A DNA stretch of 64,000 nucleotides from assembly GCF_018917525.1 (NCBI RefSeq), contig NZ_JAHLOS010000013.1, forward strand, positions 1-64,000, given 5' to 3'. The position numbers and the translations under genes are program-made. The notes beneath the pieces were generated by a model. The model made no database searches. It saw only the letters and a program-made list of their open reading frames with translations, and had not been told where the DNA came from. Origin of the DNA: Enterococcus raffinosus (lineage in GTDB: Bacteria > Bacillota > Bacilli > Lactobacillales > Enterococcaceae). Within the stretch, counting starts at the first letter, position 1. The number at the start of each line of letters is the position of its first letter. Positions 1-11,563 of the stretch are shown here, piece after piece.

Positions 1-912
1 TTTGAACTGGTTCTCTGGAATATGACGAATCAGTGCACCAATAAATTCCTCTACCGACATCGTCTTTATCTTATCCGTGTTAGTTCGTTTATCATGATAC
101 TGAAACATCACTATTTTCCCATCGTACAAAAGGATACGATTTAAAGCAATGGGACCACGTTTCATATAACGACTGATATATTCTAATATCTTTTTGAGAG
201 AAGTTCGGCTCCTTTTGGGTGCATGCACGTAAAAACCCTCTGCATTTTTCGTGTACGCCGCTTGTAAAAGTGGCTGGACTCGTGCCTTATCCCATTGGGA
301 TAAGGTTCTTCGAATGAGCTTTAGGACCGCATTCTGCCAATATTTCCTCAACATTGCGAACGGAAAATAGTCATAGTCCTTCCATTTTCCATCTGTCGTC
401 AGTCCACCCATGGTGACGACTAAATGAACATGCGGATTGTATTCTAGCTGAGAACCGAAGGTGTGGAGTGTTGCCACAACCCCAGCTTGTATATGGTGCT
501 TTCTAAAAAAATCTAATAGTATCCGTGCAGCTTCGTCCATTAATCCTTTTAAAAGCTCCTTACGATACTTCTCCTTCAGAAAAATCTCACGTAAACCTTC
601 ATCGATCGTGAAGATGACGTGTCGATGCGTCACTGTAAACAGATCATTCGCCGCAACCTCTGCCCACCGTTGACTTTCCCCAGTTGCACAAGTTGGACAA
701 AATTTCCCTTTACAACGAAAAGCCACTTTCTTTACATCATGGCATCCTTCACAGACAAATAGACGATAACCTTTTTTAAGGTCACCACAATCGCGAAACT
801 TCTTCACTTCTCTTTTCACAACGGATCGAATCCTTCTCGTGTACCTTTGATTGAATTTCTCCCAGTTTTGATATTCATCAAAGAAAATGGCGTGTAAAAT
901 ATTGGGTTTCAT
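1..912 (-). mobile_element. IS91-family transposase, 3' end cut by window edge
   Basis: A continuous minus-strand reading frame starts with ATG at 912 and runs off the left edge (304 codons seen). Near residues 50-75 it has a Cys-rich zinc-finger-like stretch (CEGC ... CKGKFCPTC). Further on is the HUH-type motif NPHVHLVV, and then EYISRYMKR with two tyrosines four residues apart. These features are typical of IS91-family rolling-circle (HUH Y1/Y2) transposases, which use tyrosine to nick single-stranded DNA. It has no coding partner in the window. Only the promoter-proximal part of the element is visible, so whether it is intact cannot be judged. Family call is firm; subfamily is not. Confidence 0.85.
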
Positions 913-946
913 CTCTCTAGTTTAATAGGAAAAAGACCAGATGAAA

Positions 947-984
947 AGCGGTCAAAAGATTGATGTATCAATCCTTTGACCGCT
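947..984. repeat. Hairpin upstream of IS91 transposase, possible element end
   Basis: Two 17-base arms (947-963 and 968-984) are complementary except for one pair and enclose a 4-base loop. The hairpin lies about 35 bases upstream of the transposase start. IS91-like elements have subterminal palindromes at ori and ter ends, so this may be the terminus beyond which chromosomal DNA begins. It lacks a T-run, so it is less likely to be a terminator. The end assignment is inference. Confidence 0.4.
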
Positions 985-1010
985 TAAAATGTTATACTTC
1001 CTTTAATGTT

Positions 1011-1053
1011 AAAAAAACAGCAAATCATCAAAATACGATGATTTGCTGTTTTT
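1011..1053 (-). terminator. Rho-independent terminator after MFS gene
   Basis: Long perfect stem (arms about 1015-1029 and 1037-1051) with a T-run in minus-strand sense, 20 bases after the MFS stop codon. The A-rich flank on the other side could also serve plus-strand transcripts. Confidence 0.85.
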
Positions 1054-1072
1054 AACTACAATAGCATGCTCT

Positions 1073-2287
1073 CTATTTTTGTTTTTCTAACTCTCCTATT
1101 TGTTGCTTACTATCTCTTGTTTGAATAACCAGTGAAACTCCTCCTGCCAAAACAAAGACTAGCGCAATAAAAGTAAAGGCTCCGCCATATGACCCGCTGG
1201 TATTCACTAACCAACCGATAATCATTGGCGCGAAAAAGCCGCCAGAAACCCCAATTGCATTGATAATTGAATACTTGGTCGAAACTTCCCGTTCAGCAAA
1301 CAGCTTCACTGGCAAGCTCATTAAAGTAGCAAAGCCTACACTTGCTGCCGCTACTGCCACCGCCAAAAAGAGCATACTTAACAATAATGAGTGGCTTTTC
1401 GATAATAGGAAGGCGACTATTCCACCCAATGCGGAAGCAACGAAAATCACCAGTTTTTCACGATCCTTAAAATAGCGACTGATCATCGAACCTGCGAACA
1501 TTGCACTGAGCATCATGACTAACCCAATCAATGCACTCATCATCGCCATTTTATTCATCGTCAAACTGAATTCGTCTACCAAATAGGAAGCAATCCATCC
1601 TGTCATCCCATAGACCGCCGCATTGATGAAAAATGCCGCTAAAACCATAATCCAAACATTTCGATCCTTGATCACTTCAAAGAAAGAGATATTGGCTTGA
1701 TTCGCAGAAACGATCGGCTTTCCAGTCGTTTTAGGAATACCTCGAATCATTAAGAAACCAATCAACAGCACGATCCCACCATAAATGAAGTACGTCATCT
1801 TCCAGCCAACCAATGTTAGCAATAGTGCAACTAGCAAAGGTCCGACAATCCCTGCAAAGCCTGAGGAAGCGATCATGGACGATTGCACGGAGCCCCGTTT
1901 TTCAGGTTCAACTTCTTTTGTGACAAACGCGCTGACTGCCGAAGGATAACCGGCATGAGCAAATGAGCCCGCCATAAAACGAACTAACAGCAAATAAATA
2001 AGTGAAAAGCCGAATCCTAAACAAATCATCAATACACCAATTAGTAAAATCGCAAAAATCATGATTTTACGGCTGCCTAGACGATTGCCTAAAAAGCCAA
2101 AGGGAATTTGAAACAGGGTATAGCCCAAGAAAAAAGCACTTAAAATCAATCCTTTTTGTCCTGCATCAATTCCTAAATCCTGTGCGATTGGGATGACTGA
2201 TAAGCTAATGATGTTCTTGTCCAAATATACACAGGTATATCCGAGAAATATTAGGATTAATGATCGATTAATCTTGTTATTTCCCAT
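1073..2287 (-). CDS. MFS transporter, anion/cation symporter (ACS)-like
   Basis: A 404-residue membrane protein with about twelve hydrophobic segments and the MFS loop motif after helix 2 (GFLGNRLGSRKIM). The sequence resembles the ACS and related families that carry organic anions. It lies 3 bases after the M20 amidohydrolase gene, so the two are almost certainly co-transcribed. The pairing suggests uptake of an N-acylated or amide-linked compound (or export of a product) that the hydrolase splits. The actual substrate cannot be read from sequence. The start ATG follows directly after the upstream stop. Confidence 0.8.
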   Translation of the reverse strand: MGNNKINRSLILIFLGYTCVYLDKNIISLSVIPIAQDLGIDAGQKGLILSAFFLGYTLFQIPFGFLGNRLGSRKIMIFAILLIGVLMICLGFGFSLIYLLLVRFMAGSFAHAGYPSAVSAFVTKEVEPEKRGSVQSSMIASSGFAGIVGPLLVALLLTLVGWKMTYFIYGGIVLLIGFLMIRGIPKTTGKPIVSANQANISFFEVIKDRNVWIMVLAAFFINAAVYGMTGWIASYLVDEFSLTMNKMAMMSALIGLVMMLSAMFAGSMISRYFKDREKLVIFVASALGGIVAFLLSKSHSLLLSMLFLAVAVAAASVGFATLMSLPVKLFAEREVSTKYSIINAIGVSGGFFAPMIIGWLVNTSGSYGGAFTFIALVFVLAGGVSLVIQTRDSKQQIGELEKQK

Positions 2288-2290
2288 AAA

Positions 2291-3466
2291 CTAAACACTT
2301 TCTAAATAGGCTAATGCAGCTTCAACATAGACATTTGAGCCAAATTCCAAAATGGATTCATCCAAAACAATCTTCGGATTGTGCAGCATTAATTCTGTAT
2401 CAGCAGCCGTAATAAACATCGTCGTCGTGGGAATTCGATGACTGATTTCACCAAAATCTTCACTTCCCATCATTGGGACTGCCAATGGTGCTTCTTGAAG
2501 AACATTCGAAGGAAAAACTCTTTCTAGTCCTTCTTTGACCATTCCTGTCACTGTTTGGTCAATTTCATTGCTACAACAGCCGTTAGTAAAATCAATGGTT
2601 ACCTTCGCGCCAAAGGCTTGACCAATAGATGCTGAAATCTCGACCATTCGTTTCTTAATTTGCTGGCGAACCTCCTCTTTCAAAGTACGCAGTGTTCCTT
2701 TCATATATGCGGAACTTGGAATTACATTTGATGAACCAGGTGTTCCACCGACAAACTCACCGATTGTTAAAACAAAGCGCTCAGCTGAACTGATTTCACG
2801 AGCAGAAAGGGTCTGTAATGCCTCATAAATTTTAGTCGCGACGTTGATCGGATCAATTGAAACTTCCGGCATCGAACCATGACTGCCAACACCCTCAATC
2901 TTGATTTCGAACCAATCGGCGCTAGCCATAAACGTACCAGCAGGTGCGACAAATACATTTTTTAATGGTAAATCCTTGAAAGGAAAGACGTGGATCATCG
3001 CTCCTGCATCGACCTTAGGATTCTCCAGTATTCCTGCGTCTAAGCAATCCTTTGCCCCTTGCAAAATCTCTTCGCCTGGTTGGAATAGAAGCTTCACTAC
3101 TCCCGGCAGTTCCTTTTCACGTTCTTTCAAAAGCTTGGCCGCCCCTAATAACATGGTTGTATGAATGTCATGGCCACAGGCGTGCATTGCGCCATTTTCA
3201 GAACGAAACTCCAAATCGGTATCTTCTACAAGTGGAAGCGCATCCATATCGCCGCGCAATAAAAAGACTCTCTCTCCTTGACCAACCGTACAGGTAACAC
3301 CCATTTTACCGCAACTTTGAGGCTTATAGCCATACTCCACCAATTTCTGCCAAACAAAATCCTTGGTGGCTGGCAGTTCCATTCCCACCTCTGGATTTCG
3401 GTGAAGGTGTCTGCGAATCTCTACTAATTCTGTTTGCAACGTTGTTTCTTTGATCATTTCCATCAT
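2291..3466 (-). CDS. M20-family metal-dependent amidohydrolase
   Basis: A 391-residue cytoplasmic enzyme of the M20D family (hippurate hydrolase, N-acyl-amino-acid amidohydrolase, IAA-amino-acid hydrolase). Metal ligands are visible in GDMDALP, HACGHDIHTTM, QPGEE and the C-terminal GSEDF motif; the dimerisation domain lies in the middle. Length is normal for the family. The likely reaction is hydrolysis of an N-acyl or amide bond of an amino-acid conjugate. The gene starts ATG-ATG behind AAAGGGGG and is first in a two-gene operon with the MFS transporter. Exact substrate is unknown. Confidence 0.85.
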   Translation of the reverse strand: MMEMIKETTLQTELVEIRRHLHRNPEVGMELPATKDFVWQKLVEYGYKPQSCGKMGVTCTVGQGERVFLLRGDMDALPLVEDTDLEFRSENGAMHACGHDIHTTMLLGAAKLLKEREKELPGVVKLLFQPGEEILQGAKDCLDAGILENPKVDAGAMIHVFPFKDLPLKNVFVAPAGTFMASADWFEIKIEGVGSHGSMPEVSIDPINVATKIYEALQTLSAREISSAERFVLTIGEFVGGTPGSSNVIPSSAYMKGTLRTLKEEVRQQIKKRMVEISASIGQAFGAKVTIDFTNGCCSNEIDQTVTGMVKEGLERVFPSNVLQEAPLAVPMMGSEDFGEISHRIPTTTMFITAADTELMLHNPKIVLDESILEFGSNVYVEAALAYLESV

Positions 3467-3576
3467 GATTCCCCCTTTGAGAAAAATGATAGCACAACAT
3501 AGGAAAAAGTAATTTTTTTCTTTTTAAAAGTCATTAAACAAAAACAGTGTTTTTTCAGTTTCAGTGATATTTTAAA

Positions 3577-3610
3577 TAAAAAAAGAGAAGTCAATTTCGA
3601 TTGACTCCTC
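3577..3610 (-). terminator. Terminator of the dha/glycerol cluster
   Basis: Arms at 3585-3595 and 3600-3610 pair with one mismatch around a small loop and are followed in minus-strand sense by a run of seven T. It sits 15 bases after the dhaM stop. Confidence 0.8.
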
Positions 3611-3624
3611 GATGTTTCATTCTT

Positions 3625-3993
3625 TTATTTTACTTTTAATGCAGCTAATTGCTGTTCAATATCCTCTTCGCCAACATCTGCCGCTAATAATGCACAAGCA
3701 GTATAGGCACTTTCAACCATGGCCGTATCGAACAATGTCACTTTTTTATCTGTCATTTCGATGGCCATTTCTAGGTTCATTTTGGCACTGCCTAAATCAT
3801 AAAAAGCTAGCAATTCATTTGCTGAATTCTCTTCGATTGCCTGTGAGATTCGCTCCATCGATGTACCTATACCGCCATCTTCCAATCCTCCAGCAGTTGT
3901 GATTGGGACATCTTTAGCTACTTCGCCGATCAGACGTTTCAAGCCTTCAGGAATTTCTTTTGTATGAGAAACTAATACAACACCTCTACTCAC
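3625..3993 (-). CDS. dhaM: DhaM, PTS phosphotransfer subunit of dihydroxyacetone kinase
   Basis: An EIIA-mannose-like domain of about 122 residues. It takes phosphate from HPr on its histidine (LVSHTKEI, H10 with the start chosen here) and passes it to ADP bound in DhaL. The single-domain form is typical of Firmicutes; the E. coli form is fused to HPr and EI-like domains. The reading frame could open upstream at a TTG (4011), but a GTG at 3993 fits better: it overlaps the dhaL stop by 8 bases, has GAGG about 11 bases upstream, and places the N-terminus just before the first beta strand. Last gene of dhaK-dhaL-dhaM. Confidence 0.9.
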   Translation of the reverse strand: MSRGVVLVSHTKEIPEGLKRLIGEVAKDVPITTAGGLEDGGIGTSMERISQAIEENSANELLAFYDLGSAKMNLEMAIEMTDKKVTLFDTAMVESAYTACALLAADVGEEDIEQQLAALKVK

Positions 3994-4564
3994 TGAAAAC
4001 ACCTGCCTCAATCATTGACTCAAAGAAATAAGCGGATGACATCGCCCCTGGATCGATATGACCGATCGAACGCTCTCCAACGTATGAGGCACGCCCTTTA
4101 GTTGCCTTGATGTTTTTCGTTTGTTCAACGAGAATTTCCAACGTAGCCGAGTTTAGAGTACCGTTATTTAAATTGTCTACTGCCGGTCCCCACAAATCTA
4201 ACATTGTTTTTTCACCGACAGTTGAATTACCACGTTTCATAATACCGGCAATCGCTGCTCTTAATAAAATTTCTGGATCATTCGACTCTTTGCTGGCTTT
4301 CATCATTTCCATCATCGCTGTGCCATAGAGAGGGCCGGAAGCTCCACCAACTTTGCTGATCAACGCCATTGCGGTTGCTTTAAAGATGTCTGGCAAATCG
4401 CCAGACAAGTCTGCAGCCATTACCGCATCCATGCCTCGGGCCATATTATTTCCATGGTCACCATCACCGATTGGTGTATCCAGCTCACTCAAATAGTCTT
4501 TCTTGATTTGAATTTTTTCATTGAATAATTCTAGTGTTTTTCGCAAATTTTCTGGTGTAAACAT
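3986..4564 (-). CDS. dhaL: DhaL, nucleotide-binding subunit of dihydroxyacetone kinase
   Basis: A 192-residue subunit that holds ADP/ATP permanently and transfers phosphate from DhaM to dihydroxyacetone on DhaK. The Mg-binding cluster is visible in TPIGDGDHGNNM, and GGASGPLYG is the conserved glycine-rich nucleotide loop. Start ATG has AAGGAGG six bases upstream. It overlaps dhaM by 8 bases and lies 186 bases after dhaK; that gap has no gene, only AT-rich sequence, so there may be an internal promoter or processing site. Confidence 0.93.
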   Translation of the reverse strand: MFTPENLRKTLELFNEKIQIKKDYLSELDTPIGDGDHGNNMARGMDAVMAADLSGDLPDIFKATAMALISKVGGASGPLYGTAMMEMMKASKESNDPEILLRAAIAGIMKRGNSTVGEKTMLDLWGPAVDNLNNGTLNSATLEILVEQTKNIKATKGRASYVGERSIGHIDPGAMSSAYFFESMIEAGVFSE

Positions 4565-4750
4565 AATGGGCCTCCTTATTCGTAAAAACCTACTAACTTT
4601 CCTTTAGAAAAATTAGTTGCATTTCTATGCCAGGCATCCTCCAGTAATTTTTTTTACTTTTGAAAAAACTGGCAGTCTTGAATACTCTTTTGTTCAGCTT
4701 GTGATCATTATAAATCAACCAGCTTAATTTTTTTAATATAAACCTCTTTT

Positions 4751-5734
4751 TTACCAAGCAATTGTATGAACAGGTTCATTCAATAAGCGTAACCGCTCGT
4801 CATCTAGCTTGATCATCGTGATCGATGCGCCTGCCATTTCAAGGGAAGTCATGTAATTTCCGACTTTATTGAAGGTAAGCTCAATCCCTTCATCAGCAAG
4901 GATCGCTTTTGCATCGTTAAACAAAATGAATAGCTCCATCAATGGAGTAGCTCCCATCCCGTTGACGAATAAGCCATATTTATCGCCGGATTTCCAATCG
5001 AATTCTCCTTTGATCTTTCCAATGATCTCTTCTGCGATTTCTTTTGATCCTTTGATTTTTTCACGACGATAGCCTGGTTCACCATGAATTCCTACACCAA
5101 ATTCCATTTCATCTTCAGCTAATACAAATCCAGGCTTGCCAACTTCTGGAACCGTTGCACCCGATAAGGCGATCCCAACAGTTTTGATATCTTTGACTAA
5201 CTCTTTCCCGTAGCTGGCTAACTCAGCTACAGATTTTCCTTCACGAGCCATACCACCGATAATTTTATGCACTAAGACTGTCCCAGCAACACCACGACGT
5301 CCTTGTGTATAGGTACTATCTTCTACAGCAATATCATCGTCTACTAAAACAGAATCAACTTCGATGCCATCCATTTCAGCCAAATCTTTTGCCATATCGA
5401 AATTCATCACATCGCCTGAATAGTTTTTGACGATCATTAATGTACCTTTTCCTTTATCGGTTGCTTTGATTGCTTCGTGTATTTGATCTGGCGTTGGCGA
5501 AGTGAAGACCTGCCCACAAACCGCCGCACTTAGCATGCCGTCTCCGACAAAACCTGCATGTGAAGGCTCATGGCCGCTTCCGCCGCCGCTGACTAGCGCT
5601 ACTTGATCATAATCATCACTTCGAGCCACTACAAGCGTTTCAGGAACCTGTTTGACATAGTCAGGATAAGCGCCAACTAATCCGCTTACCATTTCTTCCA
5701 CGACATTCTTTGGATCATTGATAATTTTTTTCAC
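4751..5734 (-). CDS. dhaK: DhaK, dihydroxyacetone-binding subunit
   Basis: A 327-residue subunit that binds dihydroxyacetone covalently through a histidine (H217 in VGIHGEPGYRREK) and hands it over for phosphorylation to DHAP. The N-terminal SGGGSGHEPSHAGFVG motif is diagnostic. The start is a GTG at 5734 with AAGGAGGA in good position. It follows a GNAT gene by 47 bases and heads dhaKLM. No gldA or DhaS/DhaQ regulator is seen nearby, so dihydroxyacetone must come from outside or from a dehydrogenase encoded elsewhere. Confidence 0.95.
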   Translation of the reverse strand: MKKIINDPKNVVEEMVSGLVGAYPDYVKQVPETLVVARSDDYDQVALVSGGGSGHEPSHAGFVGDGMLSAAVCGQVFTSPTPDQIHEAIKATDKGKGTLMIVKNYSGDVMNFDMAKDLAEMDGIEVDSVLVDDDIAVEDSTYTQGRRGVAGTVLVHKIIGGMAREGKSVAELASYGKELVKDIKTVGIALSGATVPEVGKPGFVLAEDEMEFGVGIHGEPGYRREKIKGSKEIAEEIIGKIKGEFDWKSGDKYGLFVNGMGATPLMELFILFNDAKAILADEGIELTFNKVGNYMTSLEMAGASITMIKLDDERLRLLNEPVHTIAW

Positions 5735-5781
5735 TTGCTCTTCCTCCTTGTAAATAAAAATAACCTTTATCCTTTATACTC

Positions 5782-6309
5782 TTATGTCCAATCTTCTTTA
5801 AGCAGCCCGTAGATAAGTGTATCCTGCCAAAGCGGCGTGCCGTCTTGTTGCTTACTGAAATAAATATTTTTTCTCAGATGTCCCTCTTTAATGAATCCCA
5901 ATTTTTCTAATAATTTCCAGGAAGACTGATTTTCAGGATGACACTCCGCAAAAATCCGATGCGCTCCTTGTGCGAAAACTTGGTCAATCATTGTGAAAGC
6001 TGCTTCATACGCATAGCCTTGATGTTGAAAATCATAGTGAAAAACAAATCCTAATTCCCAACTGGCTTCCACTACCTCCTCAAGATAAATGTTCCCAATC
6101 ACTTTATCGTCAAGACAGACTGCCCAAAACTCGTCAGATTCGCTATGACTTTTTACTATTTCCTTACTCTGCTGCTGATTAATCGGTCCGTAAGGTTCAT
6201 ATTTCACTACGCGTTCATCTGACAGGTACTCCCACAAATCCAGCCAATCCCTAGGCATAAATTTCCTAATTATTAGTCGTTTTGTTTTTATACTCTTCGT
6301 CTTTTTCAT
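5782..6309 (-). CDS. GNAT N-acetyltransferase, RimJ/RimL-like
   Basis: A 175-residue protein beginning TKRLIIRKFMPRDW, the typical opening of RimJ/RimL-type acetyltransferases. The acetyl-CoA-binding region is around FHYDFQHQGYAYEA, and NQSSWKLLEKLGF is the conserved C-terminal motif. Substrate unknown. It lies between glpF and dhaK in the same orientation and may be carried on the same transcripts. It has no obvious role in glycerol breakdown and may simply be inserted there. Confidence 0.8.
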   Translation of the reverse strand: MKKTKSIKTKRLIIRKFMPRDWLDLWEYLSDERVVKYEPYGPINQQQSKEIVKSHSESDEFWAVCLDDKVIGNIYLEEVVEASWELGFVFHYDFQHQGYAYEAAFTMIDQVFAQGAHRIFAECHPENQSSWKLLEKLGFIKEGHLRKNIYFSKQQDGTPLWQDTLIYGLLKEDWT

Positions 6310-6339
6310 ACCATTTTATCCTAAAATTAAAGCATACTA

Positions 6340-6363
6340 GGGTAATAGAAAATTCTATTACCC
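6340..6363 (-). terminator. Hairpin between glpF and GNAT gene
   Basis: Perfect 11-base arms (6340-6350 and 6353-6363) with a 2-base loop, 9 bases after the glpF stop. There is no continuous T-run, only a T-rich stretch further on, so it may be a weak terminator or 3'-end stabiliser. Confidence 0.5.
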
Positions 6364-6371
6364 CATAAAAT

Positions 6372-7094
6372 TTACATTGGTAAAATCATAAATAGCAATG
6401 CAGCTAAAATTCCACCGATGATTGGCCCAACGATAGGAACCAAGGCATAGCCCCAATCAGAGCCTCCCTTATTTGGAATCGGCAGAAACGCATGGGCAAT
6501 TCGCGGACCAAGATCTCGAGCTGGATTGATCGCATAACCCGTTGTCCCGCCAAGCGAAAGTCCAATAACTAAGATCAAGATACCCACCGCGATTGGATTT
6601 AATCCATCACCAAACTTGCTCATTCCAAAAGCTAATAAAGCAAAAACCAGCATGAAGGTCCCGATGATCTCACTAATCAAGTTGGCGCCTAAACTACGAA
6701 TCGCCGGTCCGGTTGCGAATACACCTAAAATCGTCGCTTGATCTTTGGTTTCTTTCCAATGCGGATAGTAATGAATGTATACCAAAACCGCACCAATAAT
6801 AGCACCGATCATTTGTCCTAAAATATATGGGACAACCATATCCCAGCCAATTTTCCCAGCAATCGCCATACCGATCGTTACGGCAGGATTCAAATGTGCA
6901 AATGACATATAGCCTGCTGCATAAGCGCCAATTGTTACAGCGGCACCCCATCCGAGCGTGATGGCGATCCAACCAGCTCCTTCAGCCTTCGTTTTACGCA
7001 GACATACTCCAGCTACAACACCATCTCCCAATAATACTAAGACCATCGTTCCAATAATTTCTCCAATTACCTGCGTTGACATACTCGTGTCCAT
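6372..7094 (-). CDS. glpF: GlpF, glycerol facilitator (aquaglyceroporin)
   Basis: A 240-residue MIP-family channel with six membrane segments. Both NPA boxes are present: AHLNPAVTIGMA and AINPARDLGPR. The Asp after NPAR is the residue that marks glycerol-conducting members. It lets glycerol diffuse into the cell, where GlpK traps it. The gene follows glpK by 97 bases, a gap that contains a strong hairpin, so its level may differ from glpK. SD is AAAGGGGAT. Confidence 0.93.
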   Translation of the reverse strand: MDTSMSTQVIGEIIGTMVLVLLGDGVVAGVCLRKTKAEGAGWIAITLGWGAAVTIGAYAAGYMSFAHLNPAVTIGMAIAGKIGWDMVVPYILGQMIGAIIGAVLVYIHYYPHWKETKDQATILGVFATGPAIRSLGANLISEIIGTFMLVFALLAFGMSKFGDGLNPIAVGILILVIGLSLGGTTGYAINPARDLGPRIAHAFLPIPNKGGSDWGYALVPIVGPIIGGILAALLFMILPM

Positions 7095-7125
7095 AAACTC
7101 ATCCCCTTTAAATTTTTGTTACTAT

Positions 7126-7183
7126 ATCAGCTGCCCAGTAAATTTTTTCTCTCATAAAAATTTAGTTGCGCTGTGCAGCTGAT
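7126..7183 (-). other. Intercistronic hairpin between glpK and glpF
   Basis: Arms at 7126-7138 and 7171-7183 pair at 12 of 13 positions. No T-run follows in minus-strand sense. It may act in mRNA processing or stability and so set the glpK:glpF ratio; this is inference. Confidence 0.45.
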
Positions 7184-7191
7184 TTAATCAC

Positions 7192-10531
<3,340 letters not shown>

Positions 10532-10597
10532 GCTTTACACCTCACCCTTATTCATGTAATATTTTTCTTCAAAATGGCGATTAATCATTACAGAATC

Positions 10598-10625
10598 AGT
10601 GTATCACAACAAAAAACGCTTTCAA
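10598..10625 (-). promoter_or_regulatory. glpO promoter with overlapping cre-like site
   Basis: In minus-strand sense a -35 TTGAAA (10625-10620) and a -10 TACACT (10603-10598) are 16 bases apart. A cre-like box TGAAAGCGTTTTTT (10624-10611) overlaps the -35 and matches the CcpA consensus at all but one or two positions. CcpA repression of glycerol use by glucose is expected. The rest of the 348-base gap (10532-10879) has no gene. Confidence 0.6.
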
Positions 10626-10842
10626 AAGATTTGAATCGCAAGAAACCTGATCACCCATTCCTCCTACTTTTACAGTTTGGTCGATTGATACAGAAACGTA
10701 AAAAATTGATTAGTATTTTGTTATTCTTGATTCGTTCAAAGAATCATCGATGATCTCTCAACCAATACCTTCTTGTACCTCCCTTTTATGATACCATGCA
10801 AAGAAACTACTTTCGTTCTTTATTTTTGCTCTCTTTCTAAGA

Positions 10843-10848
10843 TATAAT
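10843..10848 (+). promoter_or_regulatory. -10 box of the two-component operon
   Basis: A perfect TATAAT lies 31 bases before the response regulator start. The best -35 at 17-base spacing is a weak TTATTT (10820-10825), so an activator may be needed. Confidence 0.45.
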
Positions 10849-10879
10849 TGCGGTAAATGCAGAATAACGGGGGATTTGT

Positions 10880-11563
10880 ATGAAAATTTTGATTATTGAA
10901 GATAATGAACAAATCGTTGATGTCCTGACGCGTTATTTGAAAAAGGCGGAATATGAGACCGCTGTGATCCACGACGGCAAAGAAGCACTCCCCTACTTCG
11001 AAAAACATCCAGTTGATTTCGTTCTTTTGGATATTATGCTGCCAAATGTCGACGGTTTTACAATCTGCCAGCAAATTCGCGAAAAATCAACGGTTCCGAT
11101 CATTATGATCACCGCCAAATCAGAGGATGCTGATCGGATCTTGGGCCTGGAGGTCGGTGCGGATGATTATATCATCAAGCCCTTTTCACCCAAAGAAGTC
11201 CTATCACGAATCAGAGCGATTCTGCGACGCATCCATTTTGAAAAAGAACCGACGAGCAATCAATTGTCTCTGGGGTCTCTCGGTTTATTCCTAGAAAAAC
11301 GGCAAGCAATCGTTAATGAGCAAGAAATCAAATTGACGAAAAAAGAATTTGAATTATTGGTCCTTTTCGCAAAATATCCGAATAAAGTGTTTACTCGTGA
11401 TAATTTGCTGGATGCTGTCTGGGGCTATGACTACTATGGTGACAGCCGAACCGTCGACAGCCATATCAAGCGGTTAAGAGCAAAATTGAAGAAAGCTGGC
11501 ATTGCCGATTGTCAGATTGAAACCGTTTGGGGTGAAGGTTATCGAATCGAGGTTCGTTCATGA
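10880..11563 (+). CDS. OmpR-family response regulator
   Basis: A 227-residue regulator with a receiver domain (IIEDNEQI acidic pair, phospho-acceptor Asp in VLLDIMLP, Lys in IIKPFSP) and a C-terminal winged-helix DNA-binding domain ending VWGEGYRIE. Its gene overlaps the histidine kinase gene by 4 bases (ATGA). SD is GGGGGA. It is transcribed away from the glycerol operon and toward a secreted Gln-rich protein, which is a likely target. The signal is not identifiable. Confidence 0.9.
   Translation: MKILIIEDNEQIVDVLTRYLKKAEYETAVIHDGKEALPYFEKHPVDFVLLDIMLPNVDGFTICQQIREKSTVPIIMITAKSEDADRILGLEVGADDYIIKPFSPKEVLSRIRAILRRIHFEKEPTSNQLSLGSLGLFLEKRQAIVNEQEIKLTKKEFELLVLFAKYPNKVFTRDNLLDAVWGYDYYGDSRTVDSHIKRLRAKLKKAGIADCQIETVWGEGYRIEVRS

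Noticed and set aside
3612-3902. Plus-strand frame opposite dhaM
   Set aside because: Antisense of a well-conserved gene, no SD, no family resemblance.
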